A DNA stretch of 64,000 bases. It comes from Narthecium ossifragum (lineage: Eukaryota; Streptophyta; Magnoliopsida; Dioscoreales; Nartheciaceae). Made by a program: the position numbers and the translations under genes. The notes under the pieces were generated by a model. That model was not told where the DNA came from, did not search any database, and saw nothing but the letters and a program-made list of their open reading frames with translations. Within the stretch, counting starts at the first letter, position 1. Each line of letters starts with the position of its first letter. The stretch spans positions 1,937,001 to 2,001,000 of the forward strand of contig OY986968.1 in the NCBI GenBank assembly GCA_963920575.1, in the 5' to 3' direction. Below are positions 41,201 to 51,149 of the stretch, piece after piece.

Positions 41201-44200
41201 ATGAAGCTAGAAGGTGCATGGATATCTTACGTTATTTTCATGAGAAATATTACACCCTTGTCATGGCAAACAAACGGTTTTGATTATTTTAAGCATTTTA
41301 TTTTCCTAAGGTTTTATGAGGTTGAATGCCCTAGTAGTGCATTTTGCTATTACTTCTCAAGCCATCCAAAGTAATATATTATTGTTATGTTATTCAAAGA
41401 TTGCCTATTAGATTGTCTGCATCACAATTTCAAACATATCGAAATAGGCAAGATCCTAGAGATTGATTACCTGCTTCTACAAAGTAGTACTTGATGAAAA
41501 GAAAAAAGACAGAGATTACATGTTTGATGTTTCTCCAAAATCAAGGAGGACCCCACATAGAAGAATACTTAACATGCATTTATAAGCTCTAGCATTTGTG
41601 TACCTACAAAAATTCTTATGAGAAACTTCTTGATCCAAGGAGCCTAGAAAAAGCATCCGTGCTAGTTAGCATGTCATTTCCAACCAAGTAGTTTTTTGCG
41701 TGGTTATAAAAAACGCTAGGCGCTAGTCGGGTGGAAGCTCGGGGACTAGCGCCCAGAGGACTAGTCGGACGCCTAGCGGGGATTAGACGGTTTTATTTTT
41801 TTAATTTTAATTTAATTTTTATTACATATAATTATATAAATAAAAATATAAAGCTTAAATAGCAACATTATTCCTTTCAAAGTTTTGATTCTAGCAACTT
41901 TCAAGCATATGCCTCAAATTCTTCTCCATATCCCTCTAGTACTCCCAGCCTGCCTAGCCACCCAGCCCGCCTAGGCGGCCGATTTTCAGCCGAACGCCTA
42001 ACTCGATCGACTATGCCTTAATCGGGACGGCTGGGAAGCGCCCAACGCCTAGGCGGAAAACACTCCACCACATGATCGATCGTTTTATCCCTCCGTCTAA
42101 ACTTTACTCCTTAAGGTAGTCGGATCGATCGTGTCATAGGAGAGGGATCAATCCTACTTGTTTATTTAATTTTGGCAGAACGTAGTGTATTTTGCACTAC
42201 ACCTTCCGATCGATCCTTCTATCTCTCCTTCAATAGTAGAAACTAGTTGCGAGAGTAGGATCGATCCTTCCTATCTTGACGGATCGATCCTAGGTGGCTA
42301 TTTTTTGGTGATAGAACGTGGTGTTTTGGACGAGTTACCTTCCGATCGATCCTTCTATTCGTCCTTCTCATTGAGTCTAGTTGGGTAAGTAGGATCGATC
42401 CTTCGCCACGTGGACGCATCGGGTGTGATCGGATGATATAGTGAATAAATAGGCCCAATCGATATAACTCATTTAAAAGGATCGATCCTATTTACCCAAC
42501 TAGACTCAATGGGAAGGACGGATAGAAGGATCGATCGGAAGGTAACTCGTCCAAAACACCACGTTCTATCACCGAAAAATAGCCACCTAGGATCGATCCG
42601 TCACGATAGGAAGGATCGATCCTACTCTCGCAACTAGTTTCTACTATTGAAGGAGAGATAGAAGGATCGATCGGAAGGTGTAGTGCAAAATACACTACAT
42701 TCTGCCAAAATTAAATAAACAAGTAGGATTGATCCCTCTCCTATGACACGATCGATCCGACTATCTTAAGGAGTAAAGTTTAGACGGAGGGATAAAACGA
42801 TCGATCATGTGGTGGAGTGAAGAAAACACTACGTTCTGCTAAAATTAAATACCCACATCAGATCGATCCTTGGGGTAGGTGGGATCGATCCGACTAATGC
42901 CCAATGAAAATTATGCGTGATGCGAAGAAGGTTCAATCCTACCATGGCTGGAGGATCGTTCTATCTCAACGAAAAGTGAGAAAACACATAACAAACCTGG
43001 GAATTAAGCCTGTAATAACAAAGTCAAAATACGAACCTCTCCAGGCCCAAAGGAAGTCAAGCATGGACATCCCAAGCTAACAATTAACACGACCATCCAC
43101 TGGCAACGATGACAACATTATAGACAATCAAAATCAAATACGCAAATAAGTAGAAATGACGCAAGCATGCAAAAAAAAACTTGAAAGAAAGAAACTAATT
43201 AAAAACACATCAAAGATGGGTTGCCTCCCATCAAGCGCTTGGTTTAACGTCTCTAGCTCGACCCAATGAAAATGCAGTTACTCATGATTTGGCTCATGCA
43301 ACAGTTATGTGGCTTCTAAGGTGAGAGGATTTTCTATGTAAAGTTTCAACCTTTGGCCATTCACCTTGAAAGGAGAATCAGAGTTAGGATGACGGATTTC
43401 TACAGCCCCACGAGGAAAGACTTGAATAACTTCACACGAACCAGTCCATCTAGACTTAAGTTTTCCTGAGAAAAGCCGTAGTCTAGCATTAAATAACCAA
43501 ACCTTATCACCCACATTGAAAGTCCTCTGGGTAATGAACTTGTCATGGTAAGCTTTAGTTCGAACCTTATAAATAAGAGCATTATCATAGGCTTCATTCC
43601 GTATTTCCTCCAACTCGTTGAGTTGAAGCAAACGAGCACTCCGGCCTGTAGGTAACCAATTTACCTGTTTAACAGTTAACCACACTTTATCCATGAGATT
43701 CACTGGTAAGCGACAATGCTTACCATAGACCAATCGATAGGGTGACATCCCTATGGGGGTTTTGAATGTTGTTCTATATGCCCATAAAGACTCATTCAAG
43801 CGCATGAACCAATCCTTCCTATCTGAACGCACTACTTTCTCAAAGATGCGTTTGATTTCCCTATTAGACACCTCTACTTGCCCACTGGTTTGAGGATGAT
43901 AGGGGGTAGCAACCTTATGGGAGATGTTATATTTATCTAGAGTGTGACGAAAATACCTTTTCATGAAATGCGATCCACCATCACTTATTATAGCTCTAGG
44001 ATGACTAAATCGAGAGAAAATATTAGAGTGAAGGAACTTGACTACAACTCGGTGATCATTGGTCTTAGTGGCTACGGCTTCAATCTATTTTGAAACATAA
44101 TCAACAACCAATAAGATGTAAATGTAACCATTCGAAGGAGGAAACGGGCCCATGAAATCAATACCCCAAACATCAAATATTTCACATTCAATAATTAGAT

Positions 44201-47200
44201 TCTGAGGCATTTCATTTCGATGAGAAATACTACCCAACTGCTGACAACGAATACAAGCTTTCGAAAAACTATGAGCATCACGAAAAATCGAGGGCCAATA
44301 AAACCCAAACTGACAGATTTTGGCTGCGGTTCTACGGCCTGAAAAATGCCCTCCACAAGCATGAGAATAGCATGATGTTAAAATGGAGATAATTTCAGAT
44401 TCGGACACACAACATCTCATAATTTGATCCGGACAGTGCTTAAACAGAATAGGATCATTCCACACATAGGATTTAACTTTCGAAAAGAATTTATCTCGAT
44501 CTTGTTTATTCCAGTGAGCATGAGTGAATCCGGACACAAGGTAATTTACGATATGTGCAAACCACGGTCTCGGTGCTTGATCAACAGTTAATAGATATTC
44601 ATCGGGGAATGTGTTATCAATCGGAGATGAATCATTAATGACATCTAAAGGAAGACGAGAAAGGTGATCTGCAACCACGTTTAAAGCTCCATTTTTATCC
44701 CGTAACTCCAGATCGAACTCTTGAAGAAGCAAAATCCAACGAATTAATCGAGGTTTGAGCTCTTTCTTAGTGACAAGATATCTAAGGGCTGAATGATCGG
44801 TAAAGATAATGACTTTTGATTCAAGAAGATAAGACCGAAACTTTTATAAGGCAAAGATTACAGCAAGCAATTCTTTCTCAGTATTCGTGTAGTTTACTTG
44901 GGCTTCGTTTAATATTTTGCTAGCATAGTAAATGACACGAGGAAGTTTATCAATAGTTTGTCCTAAAACGGCACCCACAGCGTGATCAGATGTATCACAC
45001 ATGATTTCAAAAGGATAGCCATAATCTGGATAATGGACAATAGGTGCTGAAGAGAGTGAATCACGAAGGATATTAAAAGCATGAAGACACGACTTGTCGA
45101 ACACAAATGAAACATCTTTCACCAGTAACGCACATAATGGTCGGGAGATCTTACTAAAATCTTTAATTAATCGCCGGTAGAACCCAGCATGGCCCAGGAA
45201 TGACCGAATTTGACGCACTAAACAAGGAGGAAGTTTGGAAATTAGTTCTAACTTAGCTTTATCTACCTCAATTCCCCTACTTGAAATCACGTGACCAAGA
45301 ACAATTACCTAAATGTCAGTGATCGAATGATTAGTTATGTTCACTGCTAATGAACCCTCTTATTAGGATGAATTCATCGCAAATAGTAGTACTGATATGG
45401 ATTTAAGTGTAAGATCAAGATGGGTTTAGCATCTTGATGACCTAAACTACAAAAATAGGATATATGAAGGATTAGAGAAAGAACGAAGTGGGACTAGCAC
45501 TACTATAGGGGTTCTAGCACTATACAATCCCTAACCACGAAGAAGATTTCATCCGAGATACCATAGGACTAGCATGGTCCTCTTATTTGGATGAATCCAA
45601 TCCAAGCCCTAGCATACACAAGCTCCGGAATCAAGTGCAAACAAGAACAATCCATACATCCAGCAAGAAATCGACACCAAGGTACAAAAGAATTAGAAAT
45701 CAATCCATATAAGCCAATCAATACTGTATACAAGTCCTAAATCTAAGAAATCTCTAATAGAAACCCTAGTTACATCATAAAAATCTCATGGCTAGGGTTT
45801 TAGCTACTCATCTTTAGGGGTCGATCTATAGATGGAAGTCGATGATCTCCTCCCGCCATGGATCTCCTCCAAAGATTCGTCGAAAGAAAGTGTAGAAGGA
45901 CAGGAAAACTCTCCCCCAAAAAGGTCCAGGAAAAAACCCCCTAAAATCCCTAAAAACTGACTATTTATAGCCTAGGAAACATCATCCTACGGAGTAGATC
46001 TGAGCCGTTGATCTTTCCTTCCGGTCGCAAAGGATCGATCCTTCTATGGAGTAGGATCGATCCTACTCCTTCAATTGTTGGTGACGCCCCGAGAAGCATC
46101 GATCGTTCCTGTCGAGTCCGATCGATCTTTCCATTGTTGTTATGCTACGTCCCGTGGAGGCACGATCCATCATGTTGAGTTCGATCGATCCCTTTATGCT
46201 TGTCTTTGTCCAATTGTTGGGCGAGTAGGATCGATCCCTTTATCATAGGAGGATCGATCTGACTTGTCAGAATTTCCAGAATACGCTTCTTTTAGCTCCA
46301 AAATTGATTTAACCCATAGTAGGTTCTGTTATACCTAAAATGAGACAACAGTAGTCAGCGAAGCATTGCTTGGAGACCAACAAAGCCCAATTACAAGGGT
46401 GTTTTGTGCACTTTTCAAATCTTATCACCGGCCGCATAGAGCGTTTTTTAAAACCTTGGTTTTTTGGTTCACTATGCCCCCCATACTTTTTATCTAATCC
46501 CGCCAAACTTTGGGTCTACAAAACAGTTCTTCTGGATACTAAGCTAGCTTAGCCAAGCAGACTCCTATTTGAGCCAAGGATTGTCGTGTCGGTGGTACAC
46601 ACCGTGCTGATAAAGTGTCGGCACGGTACATACTGCTGGTATGCCCCCATCCCAAACCGATACAAGGGCATGCCGGTTGCAAAGGCTTGCCATAGTGGAG
46701 TCCTCTATTACTGATGGGAGTGGACTGTAGGATCAGAACATATTAATGCTTTCCGGTCGAAACTACACATAGGACTGATACGTACTAGTCGAAATTGACA
46801 TGTACCACTGGAAATCAATATGTATCGGTGCATGCCAGGTACCTACCAAGTCACCCCTAACCACTTTCGGAGTTTCAACCCAGTATCTTACCGGGTCGGT
46901 AAATACCAGCCGGTATGGCAATCCATGATCCGAGCACCTTTTTTGAAGTATAAACCTAAAGCTAATAAATGAGTCACTCCAAAATTTATCTTCGCATTCA
47001 ACAAAACCTTTACAAACTTGCCCACGATACCTATTGGCTTTATATGCCTATTCAAATGTCAACAAAACTTTTATTATCCTAAGTTGCAAAGGAAGAACTA
47101 TTTGATACGCCATGCTTCCTATACTAAAGCTCGACATCATTATATCCATGTAAACTCTCTTTCTACATGGCAACACTTCCCACCCCCAAAGGCAAGCAGC

Positions 47201-49085
47201 AAACTCTAGAAATTGTCCTGTTTATCTATTAAATGAGGTTTTTAGGATTGATAAGGACCAATTTCCAACATCACTTACATAACCTTTTAGGATGATGGTC
47301 ATATGGTAGGGTTATTTGCATGGAATGTCGTGCCCATTAGCACAGTCCGTGTGCACCAGTACGTATCGTGCCAGTAGATTCCTGCCAAGATACAAATACT
47401 CGGCATGGAATCCATACCGAGTTCTTACCTTCCTAAAGAGTGCTTGTGCCATCAGCACGTATCATACTGGCCAAAGACTGGTCCTTGGTTATTTGTGCAT
47501 CAATGTATATGTTTTGTGTATATGACGTTGTTCATAGAGCTTTTTGATCATCAATATGTTTAGGGAAAAGACCAAATGCTTGCATCTAACTCAATACAAG
47601 CATGTATCTTCAAACTACAACAAAAAATTGCACCTTCAATGTTTTTAAAACTATGTATAAGAGTTAAAACAAGGGCCAAATCCCTAGTAATTGTACTATA
47701 GCCAGTCCTGCTCCTATATAATCTACAACGCAATGACGTAAAGGATGGCTAAATGTACTCAAACGCACCATGCCAAATGAATAAATCATCAGCAATGAGA
47801 TCAATTGATAATAACAAAGTTCAGCTAACTTCAAACCTTAGCATATCAAATAGCATTGCCAACTACGCAGCAACAAGACTTATCTCACCCTTACATTAGT
47901 GTATGACATTTATCAATTTTTGGAGTTGCAATGTACAAACTTCTTGGTAATGGCAAAATGCTGCAATAAGCCAAAATACCCACAGCAAAATAAGCAATTT
48001 TCAAAAGTAGAAGAAATAAAAATGTGGTCCTCGTCAAGAAATTGTGCAGTCACTGGACATAAACTTTCCTATGTAGATGAACTCTTCCTCTGTGCATGAA
48101 TAAGCCACTATCTATACTATATCGGACAAAGTATATAGCACAAATGTCAGATGTCACTAAATAACTTCTTCAGCCTCGAAGGAATACGGACATCATATAT
48201 GCTCTATAAGATCAATTGTTCATGTTGCACTTCAACACCATTGATGACTTGGGTCATATGATGCCAATATGTCAGACCCAATAGTGTAAAATCTCCTCGA
48301 CAATTACATCTTTGAAAGGAGAATTGATGTGCTCATTTACTTCAATACAAGGAGATAATAAAAGCCAGTAATGACTCCTCACTATCACCTCCCTCCCTCT
48401 AGATATTGACAAGGAAATCTACAAGAATAGTAAATTGAAATTAAATCCCTGAAGCATTTATTGATGGTCTTAGTCTTGTTGCAGCACCTACTATAATAGT
48501 ATTAGGATGCAGATCTACCTCCATTCTCGTGGAGAGTGCATGGGTCACCCTTCCAGCTATGTTATAATTACCTTTTTTAGATAAGGAGGAATCAAAGATA
48601 CATGTGGAATATATCTAGCATGTTCGGACAAAGAAATGTTATCAATCAGGAAGTGAAGTAAGACAATATATGGAGACATGTGATTTAACATTCATGGAGC
48701 AATCATATAATAGTCGTCACAAAGGATAGGTAAACAAGACACTATAAATCCAACAATAAATGAATGATATGTACCTTCTTTAGAAGGTTAAAATGGTCCA
48801 ACTTGGATGTGGTACTATAACCACTCACTTTGCCATGCGTTTTCTTCTTAGAAGTGAACTTTGAATGAGAATACCATCTAGAAACGCTTGAGTGAAGAGA
48901 AGTATCAAACCTGCAAGCAGTGGGATGGCTCGCATGTTCATCTACTCCATCTTCATAAGAGAAATTCCGCATTTGAATAGTATACATGGAATACTAGCAA
49001 AAGATTACCTCATTGCCCCTACTTTGCAATAAGCTCTTTCAACTTCTAAACACATTCCCCTTAATAGATGACTCACATTGTAACC
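16106..49085 (-). CDS. RECG: RECG: organellar RecG-type ATP-dependent DNA translocase (first coding exon unresolved)
   Basis: Plant RecG is a nuclear-encoded helicase/translocase that suppresses illegitimate recombination in mitochondria and plastids. Exons, high to low: 49009-49085, 48775-48910, 40161-40730, 39967-40079, 38776-39007, 36027-36190, 34320-34401, 31913-32002, 27445-27684, 22390-22461, 22071-22220, 21824-21967, 19482-19640, 17301-17384, 16353-16925, 16106-16198. All phases join and give about 992 residues, close to the family's usual ~970. Wedge/OB-fold sequence spans exons 40079-36027. Walker A is GDVGCGKT, motif Ia [13 protein letters not shown], Ib LTGST, Ic IGTQSL, Walker B DEQHRFGV, motif [14 protein letters not shown], motif [11 protein letters not shown]. 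The protein ends [13 protein letters not shown]. The two 5'-most exons are supported by phase and weak similarity to the transit-peptide region (GAMRF joined to DTS). The initiating ATG is uncertain. Introns are large and full of transposons. Confidence 0.92.
18820..19180. repeat. 90-bp tandem duplication within a RECG intron
   Basis: Two adjacent copies, 18991-19080 and 19081-19170, start tctcgcaggtgttc and differ at only a few positions. Each contains the hairpin ctccctaaacagggag. The flanking 18820-18990 segment is GC-richer and looks like the rest of a decayed transposon. The open frames across it are repeat translations. Confidence 0.8.
21180..21345. repeat. Dispersed repeat with GTACC/GGCAC motifs (RECG intron)
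   Basis: The segment reads like tgtcggacggcactggggcgtaccatgcc, with repeated ggcac and taccgg words. Related sequence recurs at 46570-46930 and 47310-47490, so this is a moderately repeated, non-coding mobile-derived family. Confidence 0.5.
22069..22070 (-). promoter_or_regulatory. Non-canonical GC splice donor in RECG
   Basis: The exon 22071-22220 ends ...ATT CTT AAG and the intron begins GCAGGT. Using GC keeps phase 0 with the next exon (GGT CTT CTG). The only nearby GT donor (four bases downstream) would leave phase 1 and break the frame of the following conserved [16 protein letters not shown] segment. AAG|GC is the typical GC-AG context. Confidence 0.75.
23012..25065. repeat. Tandem duplication of a ~300-bp unit, first copy split by a solo LTR
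   Basis: Copy A (about 23018-23260 plus 24716-24764) and copy B (about 24765-25060) share ctaagatcaagtcaaacaag, gtaacatgcacatccctcc, aatagcacacaaccc and gtggcaatc(c/t)agctcg. Copy A is interrupted exactly after acaaccc by the LTR. Both carry a T-rich tract (23168-23226 with repeated attttt units) followed by gcctgaaggct-type sequence, which looks like the reversed 3' tail of a LINE. A third, more diverged stretch occurs at about 26195-26280. Confidence 0.8.
23261..24710. mobile_element. Solo LTR (1450 bp) in a RECG intron
   Basis: It begins TGATGAGTG and ends GACATCA, so it has the TG...CA ends with a 5-bp inverted TGATG/CATCA. It is flanked by aaccc (23256-23260) and aactc (24711-24715), a one-mismatch 5-bp target duplication. 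The uninterrupted empty site exists in the duplicate copy at about 24996-25010. The LTR contains a TATA-like gctataaatagg near 23843, repeated AGATCGATCT palindromes (about 23635-23750) and a doubled gtgacag(c/t)cggtat segment. No internal retroelement domains remain. Confidence 0.85.
25590..26130 (-). pseudogene. LINE RNase H domain fragment (RECG intron)
   Basis: A minus-strand frame at 25684-25920 reads [17 protein letters not shown], then [13 protein letters not shown] and [10 protein letters not shown]. Past its stop (25684-25686) the same strand continues DSNSMADVV. This order (E near a helix, ESD, then N-x-x-AD) is that of the RNase H-like domain ending plant LINEs. It is interrupted by a stop and is incomplete. 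Confidence 0.5.
29301..29950 (-). pseudogene. Degraded transposon-borne gene fragment (plant-mobile-domain-like)
   Basis: Minus-strand pieces read [18 protein letters not shown], then a stop, then after a frame change [22 protein letters not shown] and a charged stretch (29301-29693). The pattern TPFGH-LDLP followed by a [14 protein letters not shown] motif resembles the plant-mobile-domain/DUF1985-like proteins carried by plant transposons. I recall the pattern but could not search it. At least one stop and one frameshift make it non-functional. Confidence 0.45.
29990..30425. repeat. Degenerate tandem repeat (GCGTAAAATG-type) inside the Mutator-like element
   Basis: Over about 430 bp, words such as catgaaaatg/cataaaatg, gacgcgtac, aatatgcgc and gcgtaaaagtgacaaac recur with spacing of about 30-35 bp, including two near-identical 33-bp copies around 30043-30110. 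The three overlapping minus-strand ORFs here (rich in FYAHI and LCVH) are simply repeat translations. Confidence 0.8.
32850..33570. repeat. ~350-bp tandem duplication in a RECG intron
   Basis: The unit agataataagagataac..., at about 32858, recurs at about 33214. Shared landmarks are gctgtcaatgcaatcacttc, ccctatgcct(a), gatctacatcattca/taac and ctcatcatgatacat. The copies are clearly diverged with small indels, so the event is not recent. No coding signal. Confidence 0.8.
35130..35480. repeat. GGAATG-rich MITE-like segment (RECG intron)
   Basis: The left part has many gggaatg/ggaatgag words and the right part has ccattccc-type complements (about 35345-35445), so the arms can pair. No target duplication resolved. 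Confidence 0.45.
41695..42060. mobile_element. MITE-like element with CGCCTAGGCG-type ends
   Basis: The left end aaaaaacgctaggcgctagtcggg and the right end cgcccaacgcctaggcgg, read in reverse, form imperfect inverted repeats around an AT-rich core (41790-41880). GC-rich ends carry repeated gccta/ctaggcg words. There are no ORFs. It directly abuts the large palindrome that follows. Confidence 0.6.
42061..42819. repeat. Near-perfect 759-bp inverted repeat (arms ~343 bp, 73-bp loop)
   Basis: The left arm (42061-42403) begins cactccaccacatgatcgatc. The right arm (42477-42819) is its near-exact reverse complement, ending gatcgatcatgtggtggagtg. The loop is 42404-42476. The proof is visible in translation: plus-strand 42185-42388 and minus-strand 42492-42695 encode almost identical 67-residue peptides. 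The arms contain many GGATCGATCC palindromes. It lies in a RECG intron, so the pre-mRNA would contain a long hairpin. Those peptides are arm translations, not genes. Confidence 0.95.
43305..45313 (-). pseudogene. Truncated Ty3/gypsy (Athila/Tat-like) pol: RT end, RNase H, integrase
   Basis: One continuous minus-strand frame broken by two nonsense codons (44844-44846 and 44085-44087). In order it shows the last part of reverse transcriptase ([13 protein letters not shown]), RNase H ([22 protein letters not shown]), an integrase zinc finger with CIRCQQLG, the integrase core (WGIDFMGPF, later [17 protein letters not shown]) and a C-terminal domain. The block past the stop has the GGGAGGCAACCC signature common after Athila-type pol. 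The 5' break is within reverse transcriptase at about 45313. Gag, protease and most of RT are missing, so it is a dead remnant in a RECG intron, in the same orientation as RECG. Confidence 0.9.
45314..46331. other. Possible LTR-derived segment with GATCGATC motifs
   Basis: The 1018-bp segment abuts the broken pol and is bounded by 8-bp direct repeats tacctaaa (45306-45313 and 46332-46339). On the minus strand it has a promoter-like gctataaatag near 45963-45973, and at 46030-46265 it repeats ggatcgatcc and variants at least six times. This may be the retroelement's own LTR joined to pol by deletion, or a separate insertion. I cannot decide. Confidence 0.4.
46570..46930. repeat. Dispersed GGTAC/CCGGT-rich repeat (RECG intron)
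   Basis: Repeated words such as gtcggcacggtacata, atgccggttg and taccgggtcggtaaataccagccggtatgg recall the 21180-21345 segment. A further piece lies at about 47310-47490 (gtgcaccagtacgtatcgtgcc). Non-coding, MITE- or SINE-like, not classified. Confidence 0.5.
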
Positions 49086-50399
49086 CTAAAAGTAGAAAGA
49101 GTTCCTTCTTATATCAAGTTTATACAAAACAAAGAATGGGAAATTCAAATTATGAAGAATAGGTCAATAACGATAATTTGTGGCAACCTAAGTATGCCTT
49201 AAACATGTTTATACAATAATGGCTCTAAAGGTAAAAACAGGTTGGACGTGGATGAAGGAGGATGCCAATGACAGATTACAAGCTTTCTTCGTAGGAACAA
49301 AACAAAAAGACACAGTAGAGTGAAAACTTGGGATGATTGTCTTTAAATATAACCCTGGGAAAGCAAAATTAACTTCAAGACATGAATTTGAGACATCTGC
49401 TTCTAGTTGACCAAAAATTACTTGTTCCCTCCACCATCCTAGGTAATCAATCCCGGCTATGACAAGCCCATGGACTTCAAATTTTTTGCAGACAACCATG
49501 TAAATACAAATTGATCATCTGAAGACATCGAAGAGATATCTTATGCACTAGTCTTCTATGTTCCTATACTCAGAATGAGCCATTTTTGGGCAGGTAAAAA
49601 TTTCATCAAACAAGTTCCCAAGGAAATCCAAACAGTGAGGAAAGAACTACAAAACATGTCCATATTTACATACATAACTTGAGGCAAAAAAAGATGAAAA
49701 AAAATCACCTGAGGACAATCAGTTACGATTCAGTATTCTACACCATAGCCTAATGAATCGTCAAGAAAGCAAATTTTGCTAGATATTGAATCATAATCTA
49801 GTCTATGAATAAACAAATGCCAGAGAAAGCTATCAGATTTTTCAATCAATTACACTGTTAGCGTGGAAAAACTTCACATTTTAAGGCAATAAGCCAATAA
49901 CTATTGTCGAGGAATGGAGCTGTTGACACCAGGAGAACTTATCTAGTAAATAAGCATATTAGATAACTTTCGGACAACGTAAATTGAAAATAGCAGAAAG
50001 GAAATACAATCAACACCTTCTTGCAACAAGATTGTAGGAATGAAGTTCGAGGGGCCATTTGCAGATGCATTGGTCAGCATGTTCAACCAGTAGACTTTTA
50101 GGATGCCTAGGTCCTGCAACAACTTATTTTCGTCATCATCCCTCTAGATGGTTATTACAAACCATTAGTTCATAGCGAGGAGAATCAGGAGATATCAACA
50201 TCGAGAGAAATCATGTATCAAATGATAAAGAAAAATACAAACACTCAATTTTTCAACGGAACAAGAAAAGATGAAAAGATGAAACCATCAAACCATGCAT
50301 GTTGCCCCTTTGTAAAATCATTCGCTCCCCACGAGACATGCGTCTCGAAGATGCATGCAACTATCATACGTGATTATTGATCGCGGAATTCAATTCAAA

Positions 50400-50900
50400 T
50401 CAAGATGAGGAAACTATACGCTCTTGGTGAGGAACGATCCCAAAAGAACGGGAATATCGAATACGCTAAGAAATCAAATTCAAGGAAATGACAAAGGAGA
50501 GGAAAGAGTACAAAATTTAGATGATTGAGAAACGAGCTCGATAAATATCCATCGCGAAACCCTAGGAATTCTTTGGAACGAGGAGATCTCCTGCGAGATG
50601 GAAATCTTTCAGCTCTCCAAATTTCAAGAACACTATGATAGGTGATTATGGGACTTTGGATTTTAATTTAAGACAGGAATAGGTTCTCGGTGAGCAGCTC
50701 GTCTGTTTCGATCGCGAGAGAACGGGACAACGAACTCGCTATGAAATCAAATTCAAGATAAGAAGACCATATACGAATTCGAGAGAGATTACCAGATTTA
50801 GAGGATTGACGAAGGGGACCGATAAAACTCCATCACCAAACCCTAGAGCTAGCTATAGAACTCCCGTTGTAGAGGAGAGAGGAAGTTCTTGGGAACGACG
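50400..50900 (-). promoter_or_regulatory. Duplicated 5' leader region, probable RECG first (non-coding) exon
   Basis: Two diverged tandem copies (about 50400-50620 and 50690-50900, offset about 281 bp) each carry, on the minus strand, (C/T)TAGGGTTT(C/G)G, then an ATG opening an 11-codon ORF and stop: 50517-50552 (MDIYRARFSII) and 50798-50833 (MEFYRSPSSIL). After the second, a CTG|GTAATC donor follows. Location and strand fit a 5' UTR exon for RECG spliced to 49085 or a missing exon. The link to RECG is inferred, not shown. Confidence 0.45.
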
Positions 50901-51149
50901 AGCCCTGCTGCGGGAGCGATATTTTGAGAGCCGATAGCCCTCCCAAGTCCTCAAGTTTCAAAAAGGCTGGGTGTTTGTTAATGGAGCTCCAAATCACAGC
51001 AACCCTTCTAGTTTCAAACGGCTATTTTGGGAGAACATTTGAGTTAATACGACCCGAATCCGTCCGTCGACTCCGATACGTCTGGAATGCAGTCAAGTTG
51101 AGGCTTGAGATCGGACATCACGGATCTAGCGGGGCCGGATCTGAATCCG

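Noticed and set aside
42185..42695. Two near-identical 67-codon ORFs on opposite strands
   Set aside because: They are translations of the two arms of the inverted repeat, with no similarity to any family.
49209..49499. 96-codon minus ORF as the first coding exon of RECG
   Set aside because: A donor after REQ (49403 region) would keep phase 0, but the peptide does not look like an organellar transit peptide and I cannot support it. The RECG start is left open.
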